DNA from: Hepsetus odoe
Lineage: Eukaryota; Chordata; Actinopteri; Characiformes; Hepsetidae
Assembly: GCA_017165825.1 (NCBI GenBank)
Contig: CM029386.1
Location: 1,677,491 to 1,741,490 of the forward strand
Length of the DNA: 64,000 bases
Direction of reading: 5' to 3'
Below are positions 42,968-54,259 of the stretch, piece after piece. A program made the position numbers and the translations under genes. Below the pieces are notes generated by a model. The model was not told where the DNA came from. It searched no databases and worked only from the letters and a program-made list of their open reading frames with translations. Each line of letters begins with the position of its first letter. Positions within the stretch are counted from its first letter, which is position 1.

Positions 42968-43446
42968 CTAGAGAAAAAAAAAGAATGGAAGAGCAGGATT
43001 AATTATATTCAAACAGTAGAGAGTGTTCATTACGGCTCACGCTGACAGTAAGGGAGTGATTCTCACTCTGACTGATTTACAGGAGAGTGTGAGTCCAGCT
43101 GATTTCCAGCTCTTGATAAAATCAGTAACAGCACTGACATTTGAGATGAGAGAAAGTTCAGCGTGTCAGACACACAGCAGAGACTCAAAGTGATCAGTGG
43201 AGCAGATCTGATGTTTAGTTCAGTGGAACTTTCATTTAATGGCTCTTTTTCTGCTCAGATTCAGTTTCAGAGCAGCTCCAGCTGATAGAGCTCAGAAATG
43301 AAACTGTGTGATCTCAGATTTCTAGAGTGATCTTTATTTCACTGGAGTCCATGTCTGTTGAATCAAACTTTTTGTTTCTGTTTACTGTTAAACTTCTTAC
43401 AGCAAGCTTGTGTTATAGCAGGTGTGTGTGTGTGTGTGTGTGTGTT

Positions 43447-43915
43447 CCTCACCACCCAGGCAACCCAGCTACTGCTCCAGTCCCTGGTCATCTCGAAACT
43501 GGACTACTGTAACACTCTTCTGGCAGGTCTTCCACTGAAGGCAACATAACCACTACAACTGATTCAAAACAACGCTGCCTGACTCTTCTTCAACCGTCTT
43601 CAACCATCCCAAGTTCTTCTTCCACTCCTCTGCTGCGGGACCTACACTGGCTCCCAGTGGCTGCTCGTATCAGGTTTAAAACTTTAACTCTTACAAGGCT
43701 ACTCACAGCCTTGCACCATCTAACCTGTCGGCTCTAATCAAACACCGAGTCTCTTCTTGTCCTCTCAGACCATCAAGCACTGCTCGTCTTCAATCCCCAC
43801 CGTTGAAAAACAGAGGAAGACAAGCATCGAGACTCTTCTCAGTTCTGGCCCCTCAGTGGTGGTGGTTCGATTAAAGACCCACCTGTTCATGGCGTTTCTC
43901 AGGGACTAACTCCCC
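43447..43915 (+). mobile_element. Rex1/CR1-type LINE ORF2 carboxy-terminal fragment
   Basis: Frames include 'QSLVISKLDYCNTLLAGL' (43470-43530), then a block like 'LIQNNAA', a region corresponding to 'WLPVAARIRFKTLTL', and near the end a block like 'LKTHLFMAFL'. Several indels. It begins right at the outer edge of the right arm, after a GT microsatellite. Confidence 0.82.
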
Positions 43916-44218
43916 TTCTCAAACCATCTAGTCTTCTCCCCCTTCCCAAACCATCTACTCTCCTCCCCCTGCTCCTTCTGCTCAAAAAAAAAAAGTGTGT
44001 AGTGTATATACTTGTCAGTGTAAATACTAAGGGCTCCTAGTTTGTTGCTTAGGCTGTAACAGCTAATCAGCAGTTTCTGATGTGTGCTGGTTACCAAGAC
44101 GATGATTTAATGTGGGCATTGTGGGAAAGAGACCCAGACTGAACGAGCAGCAAACTTCGCGGCCTCGGACACAACGCTTTCTTGATAAAAAAACTTCCAC
44201 ATTTAACATAAGTATTAC

Positions 44219-45114
44219 TATGACTTCCTCTTTTGTGCTGTGTTTGTCGTGCGGCATGTACAGCGTAGACTGTCCGTCCAACTATGTAGACTCTTATACC
44301 TGTAGGAAATGTGTAACTGTAACGCAGTTGGAGGACAGGATGTGTGTTCTGGAGGGACATTAGTACTTTATCTCAGTGTAGTCAGACCGAGGGACGCGTA
44401 GTTCCGGCTCAGTTGGAGCCGCTGGCCGAGTTAGACTCGGCTGTAGACCCTCCGGGCCCAACCGTAGCCGGTTTGGAGCCAGCACCAGCGGCATGTTCAA
44501 GGGAACGCTGGGTGACTGCCAAACGGGGGTCCAGGAGCTCAAAGAATGGACCTCCTGCACACCAGTCTTCAATCCGGCTGACGAACAGGTACTCTGCTCT
44601 CGGCAGCGCGCCTGCTGAAGTGGGGAAGGTGCTCATAATTGGTGACGCAATTGTTAGGAATGTTAGCGTTCCTAGCCGTCCTAAACCAGCGGTTTCTGTG
44701 AAATGCCTCCCCGGGGCCAGAGTCTCTGACATCGAGGCACGATTGGACTCTTACTCCAGCAATGAAGTTCCTACCTTGGTTGTTCACGCTGGAACTAACG
44801 ATATAAAGTCCCAACAATCCGAGGTATTAAAGAGGAACTTCATCTCTATGTGTTCAAAAGCTGAAACTAAATGTCAGAACTTAATTGTGTCTGGTCCCTT
44901 GCCAATTCTCTTTAGAGGAGATGTGACCTACAGTAGGCTGCTCTCTTTCAACCGCTGGCTAGAGACTTGGTGTGCATCTAAAAGCATCGCCTTTGTAAAT
45001 AATTGGGACCTCTTTTGGGAACGGCCTGGCCTTTATAAAAGGGACGGTCTTCATCCTAACTGGAGAGGATCATATATGCTCTCCCAAAATATGGCCGCAA
45101 AATTGCCACTGTGA
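44219..45114 (+). pseudogene. L2 LINE ORF1, zinc-finger and SGNH-esterase-like domain
   Basis: The first segment (44219-44363) has four paired cysteines (CLSC...C...CRKC) and a short Leu/Gln-rich stretch. A frameshift near 44345 leads into 44344-45114, where a Pro/Ala linker precedes a domain like the esterase of CR1/L2 ORF1 proteins: 'VLIIGDAIVRNV', 'LVVHAGTNDIKS' and 'RDGLHPNWRGSYML'. The first block normally contains the catalytic Ser as GDS; here it is Ala (GDA, near 44641-44649). The Gly-x-Asn-Asp and Asp-x-x-His blocks remain. In this family ORF1 binds RNA. This copy lacks the nucleophile and is split. Confidence 0.82.
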
Positions 45115-45192
45115 CTCTCTAGAGCACCACCCAGGTCACAGTCCTGTGATCTTAAATCACACGCTGGCTATTATCCCACTATCAGTACACTC

Positions 45193-47563
45193 TTGGCAGA
45201 AACCCAGGTTCCTTATAACACGGCATCCCCTATGTCACACATTAGCTTAGAACCAGACTCCTCTCATCACTACCAGAGAAAATCTATTCTTAGTACGATA
45301 AGGAAGCAGTATAGATGCCAATCTAGGGGCTCCTGCGCTGGTAACCTGCTCACAGTACCAATCATAAAAACAAATAAAACACAGCATCTGACTAAAATCA
45401 AATGTTCACTGCTGAATGTTCGCTCCTTAGGAAACAAGGCAGTGCTTATTAATGAGATGGTACTCGACACAAAGTCAGATATCTGTCTACTGACTGAAAC
45501 TTGGCTTAGACCCACTGACACCATCCCCTTAGTGGAAGCCTCCCCGGATGGGTTCTCATACCTGCATAAATCACGCTCAGCAGGACGCGGTGGTGGCCTG
45601 GCTGCAATTTTTGATGAATCATTTAAGGTTGATTCAAAAACCACTGAGAGCTTCCACACATTCGAAGTGATGCTGCTAAGCATTAGGTCTGATTTAGCGC
45701 TCCATATTCTAATAATTTACAGACCTCCAGGACCATATGCTGCCTTTATTAATGAATTTGGCAATCTGCTCTCTGATTGGTTGTTAGGTTTACTAGATTC
45801 GTGATGCTAGGCGACTTTAACATACATGTTGATACAGAGACGGATGCAGGTGCCAAAAGCTTCTTAACGCTCCTCGATTCTGTCGGTTGCACCCAGCATA
45901 TATCAAGACCTACCCATGTACAAGGACACACGTTAGATCTAATTATCTCGTATGGACTTGACATTGATACTGTACTGGTCCACTCCTTAAATAAACTTTT
46001 TTCCGAACATTCTTTAATCACGTTTGAGATTAATATGTCTCCACCGTACCTCAGTGAAAGGACTAGTACAACACGACACCTAAACTGGGCTAAATGTGTT
46101 CAGTTTATGGAGGCCGTAACAGAGATAGACTTCACCAGTAACAAAACTGTTAATGACATCACCGACATGTACAGTACAGTAGTTAGGCAGATCCTTGATC
46201 AGGTCGCCCCAATTAAGACAAAGAAGGTTAGAACTATCAGGCACTCTCCCTGGTTCAATGATCACACACGGGCTGCTAAGCAGGAGTGCCGTAAGCTAGA
46301 ACGCAGATGGAAGACAACAGGTCTCCAAGCCTCTCAGGTTCTATGGTTCGCTAAATTAAAACAATATAAGAAAGCTCTATATAGTGCTCGCACTGAGTAC
46401 TATTCAAAACTTATTGAAAACAACAAGCATAACCCCCGCTATTTATTTCAGACACTCGCTCAGCTAACAGACAGAACTGATAAAAGGCCAGCATGTAGTA
46501 TTACTAACGAGAGGTTTCTTAAGTTTTTTAATGATAAAATTAACAACATTAGGCTCCAAATGTGCCCTATTAGCCCTCAAATTAATCCATTAGCTGAACA
46601 GTGCTCACAATATTTTAGTGATTTTAATCTCATCGATGCTTCTGAGCTAATTTCTGTTATAGCCAAAGCAAACTCCACGACCTGTCGGTTAGATCCCATT
46701 CCGACCAAGCTCCTGAAGGAACCCTTAGGAGTACTATCAACACCTATACTTGATATCATGAACACATCCTTGCCCTCAGGTGTAGTCCCCAATCAGTTTA
46801 AAACAGCAGTGGTTAGACCACAGCTTAAAAAACCTAACTTGGACCCTCGCTCACCAAGTAATTATAGACCTATCTCTAATGTCCCGTTTCTCTCTAAGAT
46901 TCTGGAAAAATTTGTTGCGAGACAACTGCAGTCATATCTAGACACGCATAACCTCTTAGATAAATTCCAATCAGGCTTCCGGCTTGGCCATAGCACAGAA
47001 ACTGCTCTAACTAGAGTGGTGAATGATATAATGGTCTCGAGTGATGCAGGAAACATTACTGTTCTTGTTCTCTTAGATCTTAGTGCTACGTTCGACACGG
47101 TAGATCACTCCATTTTAGTAAATAGGCTTCACTCCACTGTCAGCATTAGCGGAACAGCCCTTAAATGGTTCAACTCCTATCTCACAAACCGTTATTACTT
47201 CATCCAAATGGATGATTATGGCACCCCCTCACCTATGTCACTAGTTAACTATGGAGTCCCACAAGGGTCGGTGTTAGGCCCAGTATTCAGCATTCAGAAC
47301 ACAGCCGCTAGGATTGTTAGCAGGAGCAGGAAGTACGACCACATCACTCCCATACTCTCCTCGCTTCACTGGCTTCCTGTTAGGTACAGGGCTGACTTCA
47401 AGGTCCTCCTCTTAACCTACAAGGCACTTAAAGGTCTTGCCCCAATATACCTAACCGAACTGCTTAATGCCTACACACCTAACCGCCCACTTAGATCCCA
47501 GAATAAAGATCTCCTAATTGTCCCTTGCATAAATAAATGTATTGGAGCACGAGCTTTCAGTTC
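45193..47563 (+). pseudogene. L2 LINE ORF2, endonuclease and reverse transcriptase, palm deleted
   Basis: 45193-45804 carries the start of an APE-type endonuclease ('LLNVRSLGNKAVLINEM', 'CLLTETWL', 'RGGGLAAIF'). A frameshift near 45795 continues at 45800 with 'MLGDFNIHVD' and 'HTLDLII'. Reverse transcriptase follows from about 46680, with motif A near 47075. The sequence then jumps from 'PQGSVLGP' (about 47280) straight to 'IQNTAARIV' (47290), so the catalytic Tyr/Phe-Ala-Asp-Asp box and neighbouring palm are missing. The carboxy-terminal end is interrupted at 47563 and finishes at 54612-54740 ('PRLWNSLPASVRDADSVSVF', 'KSRLKTYFFSLAY'). Confidence 0.88.
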
Positions 47564-47915
47564 TGTTAGGAAAATCGTAAATATTTATCATTGATGATGA
47601 ACTGTTAACCTTTTTGTTATCCTTCTTGTTTTACGACTTCTGCAAAGAGCTTGTTACGACAGTTGACCTTTGTACCTGAACCTTCCCAGACACAAAATTC
47701 CTCTTCTCTGTTTACTATTTTGTAACAAGGAATGTGGGCTAATTGCTGTTGTAAAAATCAGGAAAGCAAATAAAAGGCTTGCAGAAAGAGAAGCACTTCG
47801 GAGGAGGTAGCTGGTGTTGGCTGGTGCCTGGCTCCCCTTGCAAGTAAAAACTGCAGATCCTGTGTCTGGTGTTTTCCTTTGTTCTACTGTCTCTGTTTAC
47901 AGGAATTTTCAAACA
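47564..47915 (+). repeat. ERV-B 5' LTR
   Basis: 352 bp, starting TGTTAG and ending CAAACA. It contains 'gcaaataaaaggcttgc' near 47770 (TATA-like or AATAAA signal). Same length as the 3' LTR with about 3 percent difference by eye. Confidence 0.95.
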
Positions 47916-47920
47916 TAACT

Positions 47921-47938
47921 TGGTCCTTCGAGCCGGAT
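47921..47938 (+). promoter_or_regulatory. primer binding site, tRNA-Tyr
   Basis: TGGTCCTTCGAGCCGGAT, 5 bases after the LTR end. Its first 17 bases complement the 3' end of eukaryotic tRNA-Tyr (...CCGGCTCGAAGGA plus CCA). The 18th base differs. Confidence 0.88.
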
Positions 47939-49363
47939 TGCTACAGATCCGAGTCCCTGCAGAGCACTTGGAGGATGCTGAAGTCTGTGCACAGCCCATG
48001 AGTCTGGGACCGTGGATGAAAGCCCGCCATAGTGAATTCTATGTCGGCCAGTAAATCTCGAGTTGTTCCGCTGGACCGGATTGACGCGATCTGAACATCA
48101 TTTGGTTGAGACGGTGAGAGCGTGGGAAAACAGGTAAGACAAGGATTTATGGAAAAGCGCTGAAAGGTTCAGGGAACCTTAGAGAGACGTCTAGAGAGTC
48201 TGGGACTCTCACAGTCTAAAGGGGATCAGAAGGATTGCCCTAGAGGTCTAATTGTACTAGTACTAGTCAATTGAGATGCTCCTGAGAAGTAACTAAGGTG
48301 GTTATTATAGACTGAGGTATGTGTATGTGCGAACATGAAGTTGTCCCTGAGGACTGGACTGGTGATCCTCTCCATGGAGGATTTAGGTGGTGGTTAACAG
48401 AATCGAAAACGTTTTTCATCTCTCGGGATTAGAACCCCCAGTGGAGGACCGGACTGGACAATAGGTCTAGCCTAGAAGCTTGTTCTCCAGAGAGTGATTA
48501 ACAGTCCAGAGAGGACTTTTCTAGTGACCCACCACAGTGGACTCATAAGTGCCTTGTTGTCAAATGGTAAGTAAATGTTTGTGGCAGCCTTGTGAATGTT
48601 AATGGGACATTCTAGAGGAGTTCAAGTTTGCAAATATTGTGGCTACAGAGCAACAGGTGTAAAGAAAGAAAAATGAAACAAAATATAAAGAAAAGAGAAA
48701 AAAAAGAAAGAAAAAGATAAAAGAAAATTTTTTGATTTAACCTAGATTCTCCTGCCTGTGAGGTCTGTCATAAGGAGGGAACGCAAAGACCTAAGTCGGG
48801 GACTTAGGCACACCTAGGCAAAGGACTTAGGTGGACCTTGGGAGTAACCCTGGGTAGGGACCTGTAGCTAGAGGACAGTTCAAGAGAACTAAGGTAGATT
48901 GGATCCAACTCTTTCAAGGAAAGGTTGCGAGTAATAAAAGACAGGAACGGAACTGCGTTGAAATATGGAGACCTCACAGTCACGGGATCTAGGAAAAGAG
49001 ATTAAGGGGAATTCACAAAGACTGACTGTTATGGGAAATATGGAGAAGTGACTGACCCGACAATATCAGGTAGATAGGTTGTGAAACATGGGTTTCCAGA
49101 AGATGGTTCTTTCAGTACTAAGGTTTTGAAAGATTTATAGACAAAGGAGGAGTGCCAGGAAGGTAGAAATGGTATACGTCAATAAGTAAGTAAATAAATA
49201 ATAAATGAAATTATATTAATAATAAAATTCACATTATGTAATTATATAATAATAAAAGAAAGAATGGTAAAATTTAAGCAACAGAGGCATGTGCAGTGAG
49301 ACTCAAGTTTAAAGACATCATGCCGAAGTAAGTGCTGCTGCACCTCCCGCCCTGGAGAGACAA
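47939..49363 (+). other. ERV-B leader region
   Basis: About 1.4 kb between the primer site and the first gag frame, purine-rich in places (48655-48720) and AT-rich at 49180-49260. No long frame. It may contain the packaging region and a decayed gag start. Confidence 0.6.
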
Positions 49364-50442
49364 ATGGGATCCTCCCTGAAACCCCCTTACGTGCAAACAA
49401 ACTTATATCCAAATTTAGATGCTTTTAAAACGCCTGACGGCCTGGCCACAAATACTAGAGGCCATAAGGGCAAGGTGGGGGAGTGGAGTAAAACAATGGG
49501 AGGACTTCTTAGCCCAGGCGGTTTAGTGAGGGCAATAAACCCGAATACTGCAGATGAATGCCCCATGGTGGAAGAAGCTAATCCAGCCTGGGATCCTAAT
49601 CATGCAGAGACGGGAGATAGAACCATGTCAGTATATAGAACCTGGATCCATGATGACGTCAAAAAGGCTACTGAAACTGTGACGTCTCCAAAAAGGATCC
49701 TAATCAGTGTTGCTCGGATGTGACGAACCTGATCAATTCGTACCATCTGAATGGCCCTGAAATTCAACAAGTATTCATGGCAATTTTTTACAACGGAATG
49801 GTTCAGAGTAAGAGGGGACTGGGACCCAATGGACGGTGGGAATCCTCCCGGGCCCCTAGCCCATAATAATCCACACCTACTACAGCGAGTAGAGCAGCTC
49901 CTAAATAGAATCAGAGAAGTATATAGAAAGAGAGCTAATTATGCAATCATTAATCAAACAAAGCAAAAAGAAGGTGAGACAGTTGTAGAATTCAGAGGAA
50001 GGTTTCAGCAAGTCTTTGTAGAAAACAGTGGACTACAAGAAGATAATGATGATAATGGTGCATTTGGACAACAACTAAAGAACGCATTACTGGAGGAATT
50101 TAGACGTCCTATTAGCATGTGGATCAGAAAACATTGTGTTCAGCTTCCCACATGCATATTAGATGAGTTCATGAATTACGGCATACATGCAGAGAAAATT
50201 ACAGAAATAAATAATAATAAAAAAATCAAAAATAGATGTTTTCTGGCAAGGTGACTGAAATGTTTTACCAAGAGAATCAAGGAAGAGGTAGATTTAGAGG
50301 AAGAGGAAGGTTTAGAGGAGGTTTCAGAGGACGAGGTGGTCGGGGCCGAGGATATGGTCCAAAGTTGAGAGATGAAGCATGTTATAACTATGGAGAAATG
50401 GAACATTGGGCAAAGAATTGTCCTAAACAGAAAATAGAATGA
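49364..50442 (+). pseudogene. gag: ERV-B gag
   Basis: Three frames. 49364-49723 looks like a matrix/linker part. 49751-50254 resembles a capsid carboxy-terminal domain with the major-homology-like 'KEGETVVEFRGRFQQVF' near 49970-50020. 50236-50442 is a nucleocapsid with an RGRGRFRGG-rich tract and one zinc knuckle, CYNYGEMEHWAKNC. The second knuckle cysteine is Tyr, so zinc binding would be impaired. Frameshifts at about 49730 and 50240. Gag proteins assemble the particle; this copy is broken. Confidence 0.85.
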
Positions 50443-50549
50443 CTAGATGGAAAACTGGAAGTAGAACAGAGGGAAGAAGATGGGCCGGATGGTTTACTAG
50501 ATTTAGAGGATATATGTTATGCAGGATATAGTGACCAGACATTACCTTA

Positions 50550-51620
50550 ATAGTTGAAAATAAACCTTACACAATTTTGTGTGACAGTGGGGCCTGTAGG
50601 ACAGTAATGAGAGAAGATGCAGACTGGTTGCCAGTATCAGAAGACATCATAAAAAATTTGATCTGCTAATGGGCGTATTGAAACCAAATTCTTAACTAAA
50701 CCACTTGCAATAACTGACCCTGCTACGGGATCAACCGTCCATCCTCCTGTAGTACTGGCCAGTTAATGTCCATATAATTTACTGGGTCGGGATGTGATGG
50801 TTAAATTGGATATGTATCATTCCTGACGGTAAAGGAGGAATGATTGCAAGACGAAAAGGAGAAAATAGTGACATTTTTTCAGTAAAAGCTGAAGGTGAGG
50901 TCTACTATCTGTAGACTTACCAACTCAAGGGCAAAGCAATATTCCAGGAAAATTAATAGAAAAAGCTAGAGAATATGTAAAAAAGGACTCAGATATAATG
51001 AAAGAAGGAGAGTTACATATTACGCTGAGATTCAAAAGTAATCCAGGATCCGACCCAGCATATGACAAACTAGTCCACAAACTGGGACCACAAAAAGTAT
51101 ACGTATACAAGGTTACCACAAAGGTATTGCGAGAGCCCTACTATATTTTCCGCCGCTATACAAAGTTGTTTAGCTAAATTTACTCCTCCGTGTTCCAGTC
51201 AGATATTAGTTTATGTTGATGATATTCTATTAGCATCAAAATCAGAGTTAATATGTAAAAAGGAGACTTTAGCTGTGCTCAAATATCTAACTGATACGGG
51301 TAATAAGGTGAATAAAGATAAGATACAATATTGCAAAACTAGTGTTAAATATTTAGGACATACACTCACACCTGACGGTAGAATGGTAAATACAGAGAGG
51401 AAAACTGCAATATTATCAGCGCCTAAGCCTAAAACAAAAAAACAAATGATGTCTTTTTTAGGCTTGTGCAATTATTGTAGAGCATGGGTAACACATTTCT
51501 CTGAGGTAGTTCGCCCCTTACAAAAAAGATCTGTGATACACCCCTTAACATGGCTTTCCCTCTGCAATGGACAGAGCAAGCCATTAAGGCATTTATATGA
51601 GCAATGAGAACAAGCCAATA
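50550..51620 (+). pseudogene. pol: ERV-B protease and reverse transcriptase with deletions
   Basis: An aspartic protease active site Asp-Ser-Gly-Ala is at 50583-50594, followed by several stops. After a decayed stretch with 'REYVKKDSDIMKEGELHITL' (50970-51030), the reverse transcriptase palm resumes just before Tyr-Val-Asp-Asp at 51212-51223. It continues with 'CKTSVKYLGHTLTPDGRM' and 'MMSFLGLCNYCRAWVTHF' to 51607. The fingers and the LPQG block are missing upstream, and RNase H is missing downstream. Confidence 0.87.
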
Positions 51621-51753
51621 TTACCTAAATCTACGTACAAATGGGCAATATTGAGTCATGGGCGATGCCATGTCTCAACAGGAGGGATGGTAGGCCTGGT
51701 AAATAAACAATATACAGCATATGGATTTAATATTTACTCAAAAAAAAAAAAAT

Positions 51754-51878
51754 TTTTTTTGTATGGCTTGCCCTGTGTGATTGAAACATAATCTGTCCCT
51801 GTAATTAGGACATGGAAAACACTCTGGATAAGAGGGTCTGCTAAATGCCGTAAATGCCAATGTTTGAGTGCATTCGTT

Positions 51879-51927
<49 letters not shown>

Positions 51928-51981
51928 ATAGATGTGTGTGTGTTTTTTTGTATGGCTTGCCCTGTGTGATTGAAACATAAT
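51754..51981 (+). mobile_element. 150-bp SINE/microsatellite insertion with 39-bp flanking duplication
   Basis: 51754-51792 and 51943-51981 are the same 39 bases (T run, then 'gtatggcttgccctgtgtga', then 'ttgaaacataat'). The insert 51793-51942 equals 55522 to about 55670: the 3' half of a SINE plus the adjacent unique bases 'ccaatgtttgagtgcattcg' and a GT/TA microsatellite. It lies in ERV-B pol between the RNase H position and integrase. Confidence 0.93.
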
Positions 51982-51984
51982 CCA

Positions 51985-52825
51985 CAGGGCAACATCAGAC
52001 CAGAGGAGCATTCCCCCCAGCACCTTACCCTTTCCATACAATACATATGGATTTCACCAAAATTAGCAATAGTCAAGGTTACAAATATTGTTTGGTGCTG
52101 GTGGATGCGTTCTCTAAATGGGCAGAATTATTTCCTATAAAAAACTCCAGACGCCCTAACAGTGGCCAGAGCCATATGCAAAAGAATAATACCCACTTTT
52201 GGGGTACCACTGTACAGCGATAATGGCAGCCATTTTGTCAATGCAATAGTAAGTAAAATGGCATCGAATTTAGGAATAGACTTAAAAACACACTGTAGCT
52301 ACCACCCCCAAAGTGCAGGGTTAGTGGAAAGAACAAATGATACAGTAAAATCTAAACTAAGGAAATGCATGGAAGAAACAGGCAGACAATAGCCACAGTG
52401 AATAGATCTAGTTCAGCTGAGTATGAATATAACTCCAACTTTTGGCAGTTCTTTAACACCGTTTGAAGTATTGTTTGGTAGACCATACAGGCTACCAGAT
52501 TTAGATAGCAATATTAATGACCCTGATGATGATCCGGATCTTGCTGATTATATGAGGAAAATGTTGGCTAACAGAGAGATAAGAGCAGTTAATGTAACAC
52601 CAGAGTCTCCTTTGCTCCCACAGGAGGGACCCCAGTGCTCATAGGGGACTGGGTGTTCACTAAAGAAATTAAGAGAAAAACTGGTCCAGCCCCCGGTGGG
52701 ACGGTCCATACCAAGTACTCCTGACCACCCCAACTGCTGTAAAAATTGCTGAGCGACCCACGTGGATACATTTGTCACACTGTAAAAAATCACCCTTAGA
52801 ACGTGAGGTAGGAGCCACGCAGTAA
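51985..52825 (+). pseudogene. pol: ERV-B integrase
   Basis: Core residues are present in separated frames. Asp lies in 'IHMDFTK' near 52050, Asp in 'YSDNGSHF' near 52220 (frame 52162-52392) and Glu in 'AGLVERTND' near 52325. A stop at 52390 precedes 'TPFEVLFGRPYRLPDL' (52450-52500). A carboxy-terminal module of GPY type follows near 52700-52790, with 'ERPTWIHLSHCKKSPL'. Broken by at least three shifts. Confidence 0.87.
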
Positions 52826-53310
52826 AGGGTGAAGTCTGACTACAAAGGGGGGGTTGTGGTGTAGAAGCAGCTCATCTCAAAGTCAGTGAAGAAATCTGCC
52901 CCCCCTTGCTGCTTTAGGGTATCCTACCACGCTTGAAACAATGTTGGGAAAATTATAGTCCTTATAGTTACGTTCATGGTACTATTTCAGGTTTTGATGT
53001 TACAATTTTTATAGTCCACAGGAAAATCATGACGAGAGACATGAGAGGTGCTGAACAATGCCAATGAACTCCACGGACCAGGAAATGTAACCCATACTTA
53101 TCACACCAATGTTTGGTATCACTAAGCTGAGTTGGTAGCAAGGAGTAGAAATGTATCAGGATGTTATGTTTATTCTTTTATGCCAGTATCATCCGCTCAT
53201 CCTAGTTTGACTGCTCTCCCATTGCCCTCATCTGAATCTGAGTGCGTAACTGAGCACACCTACCTGGAAATTGGAATGGCGTTTAAGCCCCAGTAAGAGT
53301 TACGAACCAC

Positions 53311-54149
53311 ATGTTTATCATATCTAAAGGTAACAAATCACACACAGGGGGGCGAAAAGCAATAAAAGACCCGAAACGCCACCTAATGCCATGTCAGGGA
53401 ACAACGGAACCCATCCAACCAGCTACACTGACTGGCTACGTGTCCAGCGAGCCTGTGAACCATCACCCAGCGGCTGGGGTGCGGTCCGTATCTCAAGGGC
53501 ATGAAGGTTGCTGGTGGAAGTCCAACCCCACGATTCGGTATGGGGGTCCGATGTACCTGACGAGCTTGAGCATTGGACTACCGGGAGAAAGGTGGCATTG
53601 GTTTTGTTCCCCTGGGTGGGAGTAGCAAAGAACAGGTTAAGAATTGAAACCATAGTTTATCGATTGAGTCTATTTTTAAACGCTAGTATAAAAGCATGGG
53701 AAACAAACAATGAGGAGCAGTCAAGCATGAGGATGATGGTGCTACAACATCGAATGGTACTTGACTTACTAACTGCTGAGAAAGGAGGGGTTTGTGTAGT
53801 GTTAAATGATACTTGTTGTACGTATATTCCTGACAGCACTAGCGAAGGACACGAGATAACTGAGGCCATAGACCAGATGAAGAAAATCCAACATGCTATG
53901 TCCCAAGACAATGTTTCCCAACCATGGAACCCCTTCTCCTGGTTCCTATCCGGAGGATGGAAACTCACGCTTTTGAGATTAATGCTACCCGTGGTTGTTG
54001 TTCTTCTATTATTCTGTCTTTTCACAGTATGTGTCATCTCTTGCTTGAGAGCAATGCTGTCCAGAATGATAGGGCAGTCAATGCGAGACGTGATGTTGAG
54101 TGAAGAATATTACACCCTCCTGTCAGATAGCAAAGAAACTTTCAACTAA
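53311..54149 (+). pseudogene. env: ERV-B envelope remnant with intact transmembrane subunit
   Basis: Only part of the surface subunit is recognisable (53311-53640, two frames). From 53508 one frame stays open to 54149 and includes the heptad-like helix, the 'DLLTAEKGG' block with a CX6CC motif (53790-53820), a membrane span rich in Val/Leu (about 53965-54045) and a 35-residue tail. In gamma-type envelopes this subunit carries fusion and an immunosuppressive-like segment. Without a proper surface subunit and signal peptide it should not make a working envelope, but the open frame is notable in an otherwise broken provirus. Confidence 0.85.
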
Positions 54150-54259
54150 GTGTAAATTGTTAAAGGTGTTATGAAAATGAAGGAACTGCAGAAAACTGAA
54201 AAGAGATGCAGTACTGGAATTTATCAATGGACATTTATCAATGATAAACAGGAGGGAAA

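Larger units (their letters stand above)
37433..43423 (-). repeat. right arm of a large inverted repeat
   Basis: The mirror image of 26846-32958. Landmarks on the plus strand are ERV-C pol (37433-39150), a SINE head fragment (39269-39325), the spacer 'aaagtccgaggttgggatga' near 39510, an LRR exon, a MITE, the NACHT exon, and the upstream intron to the GT microsatellite at 43424. This arm is better preserved than the left one in its NLR part. Confidence 0.9.
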
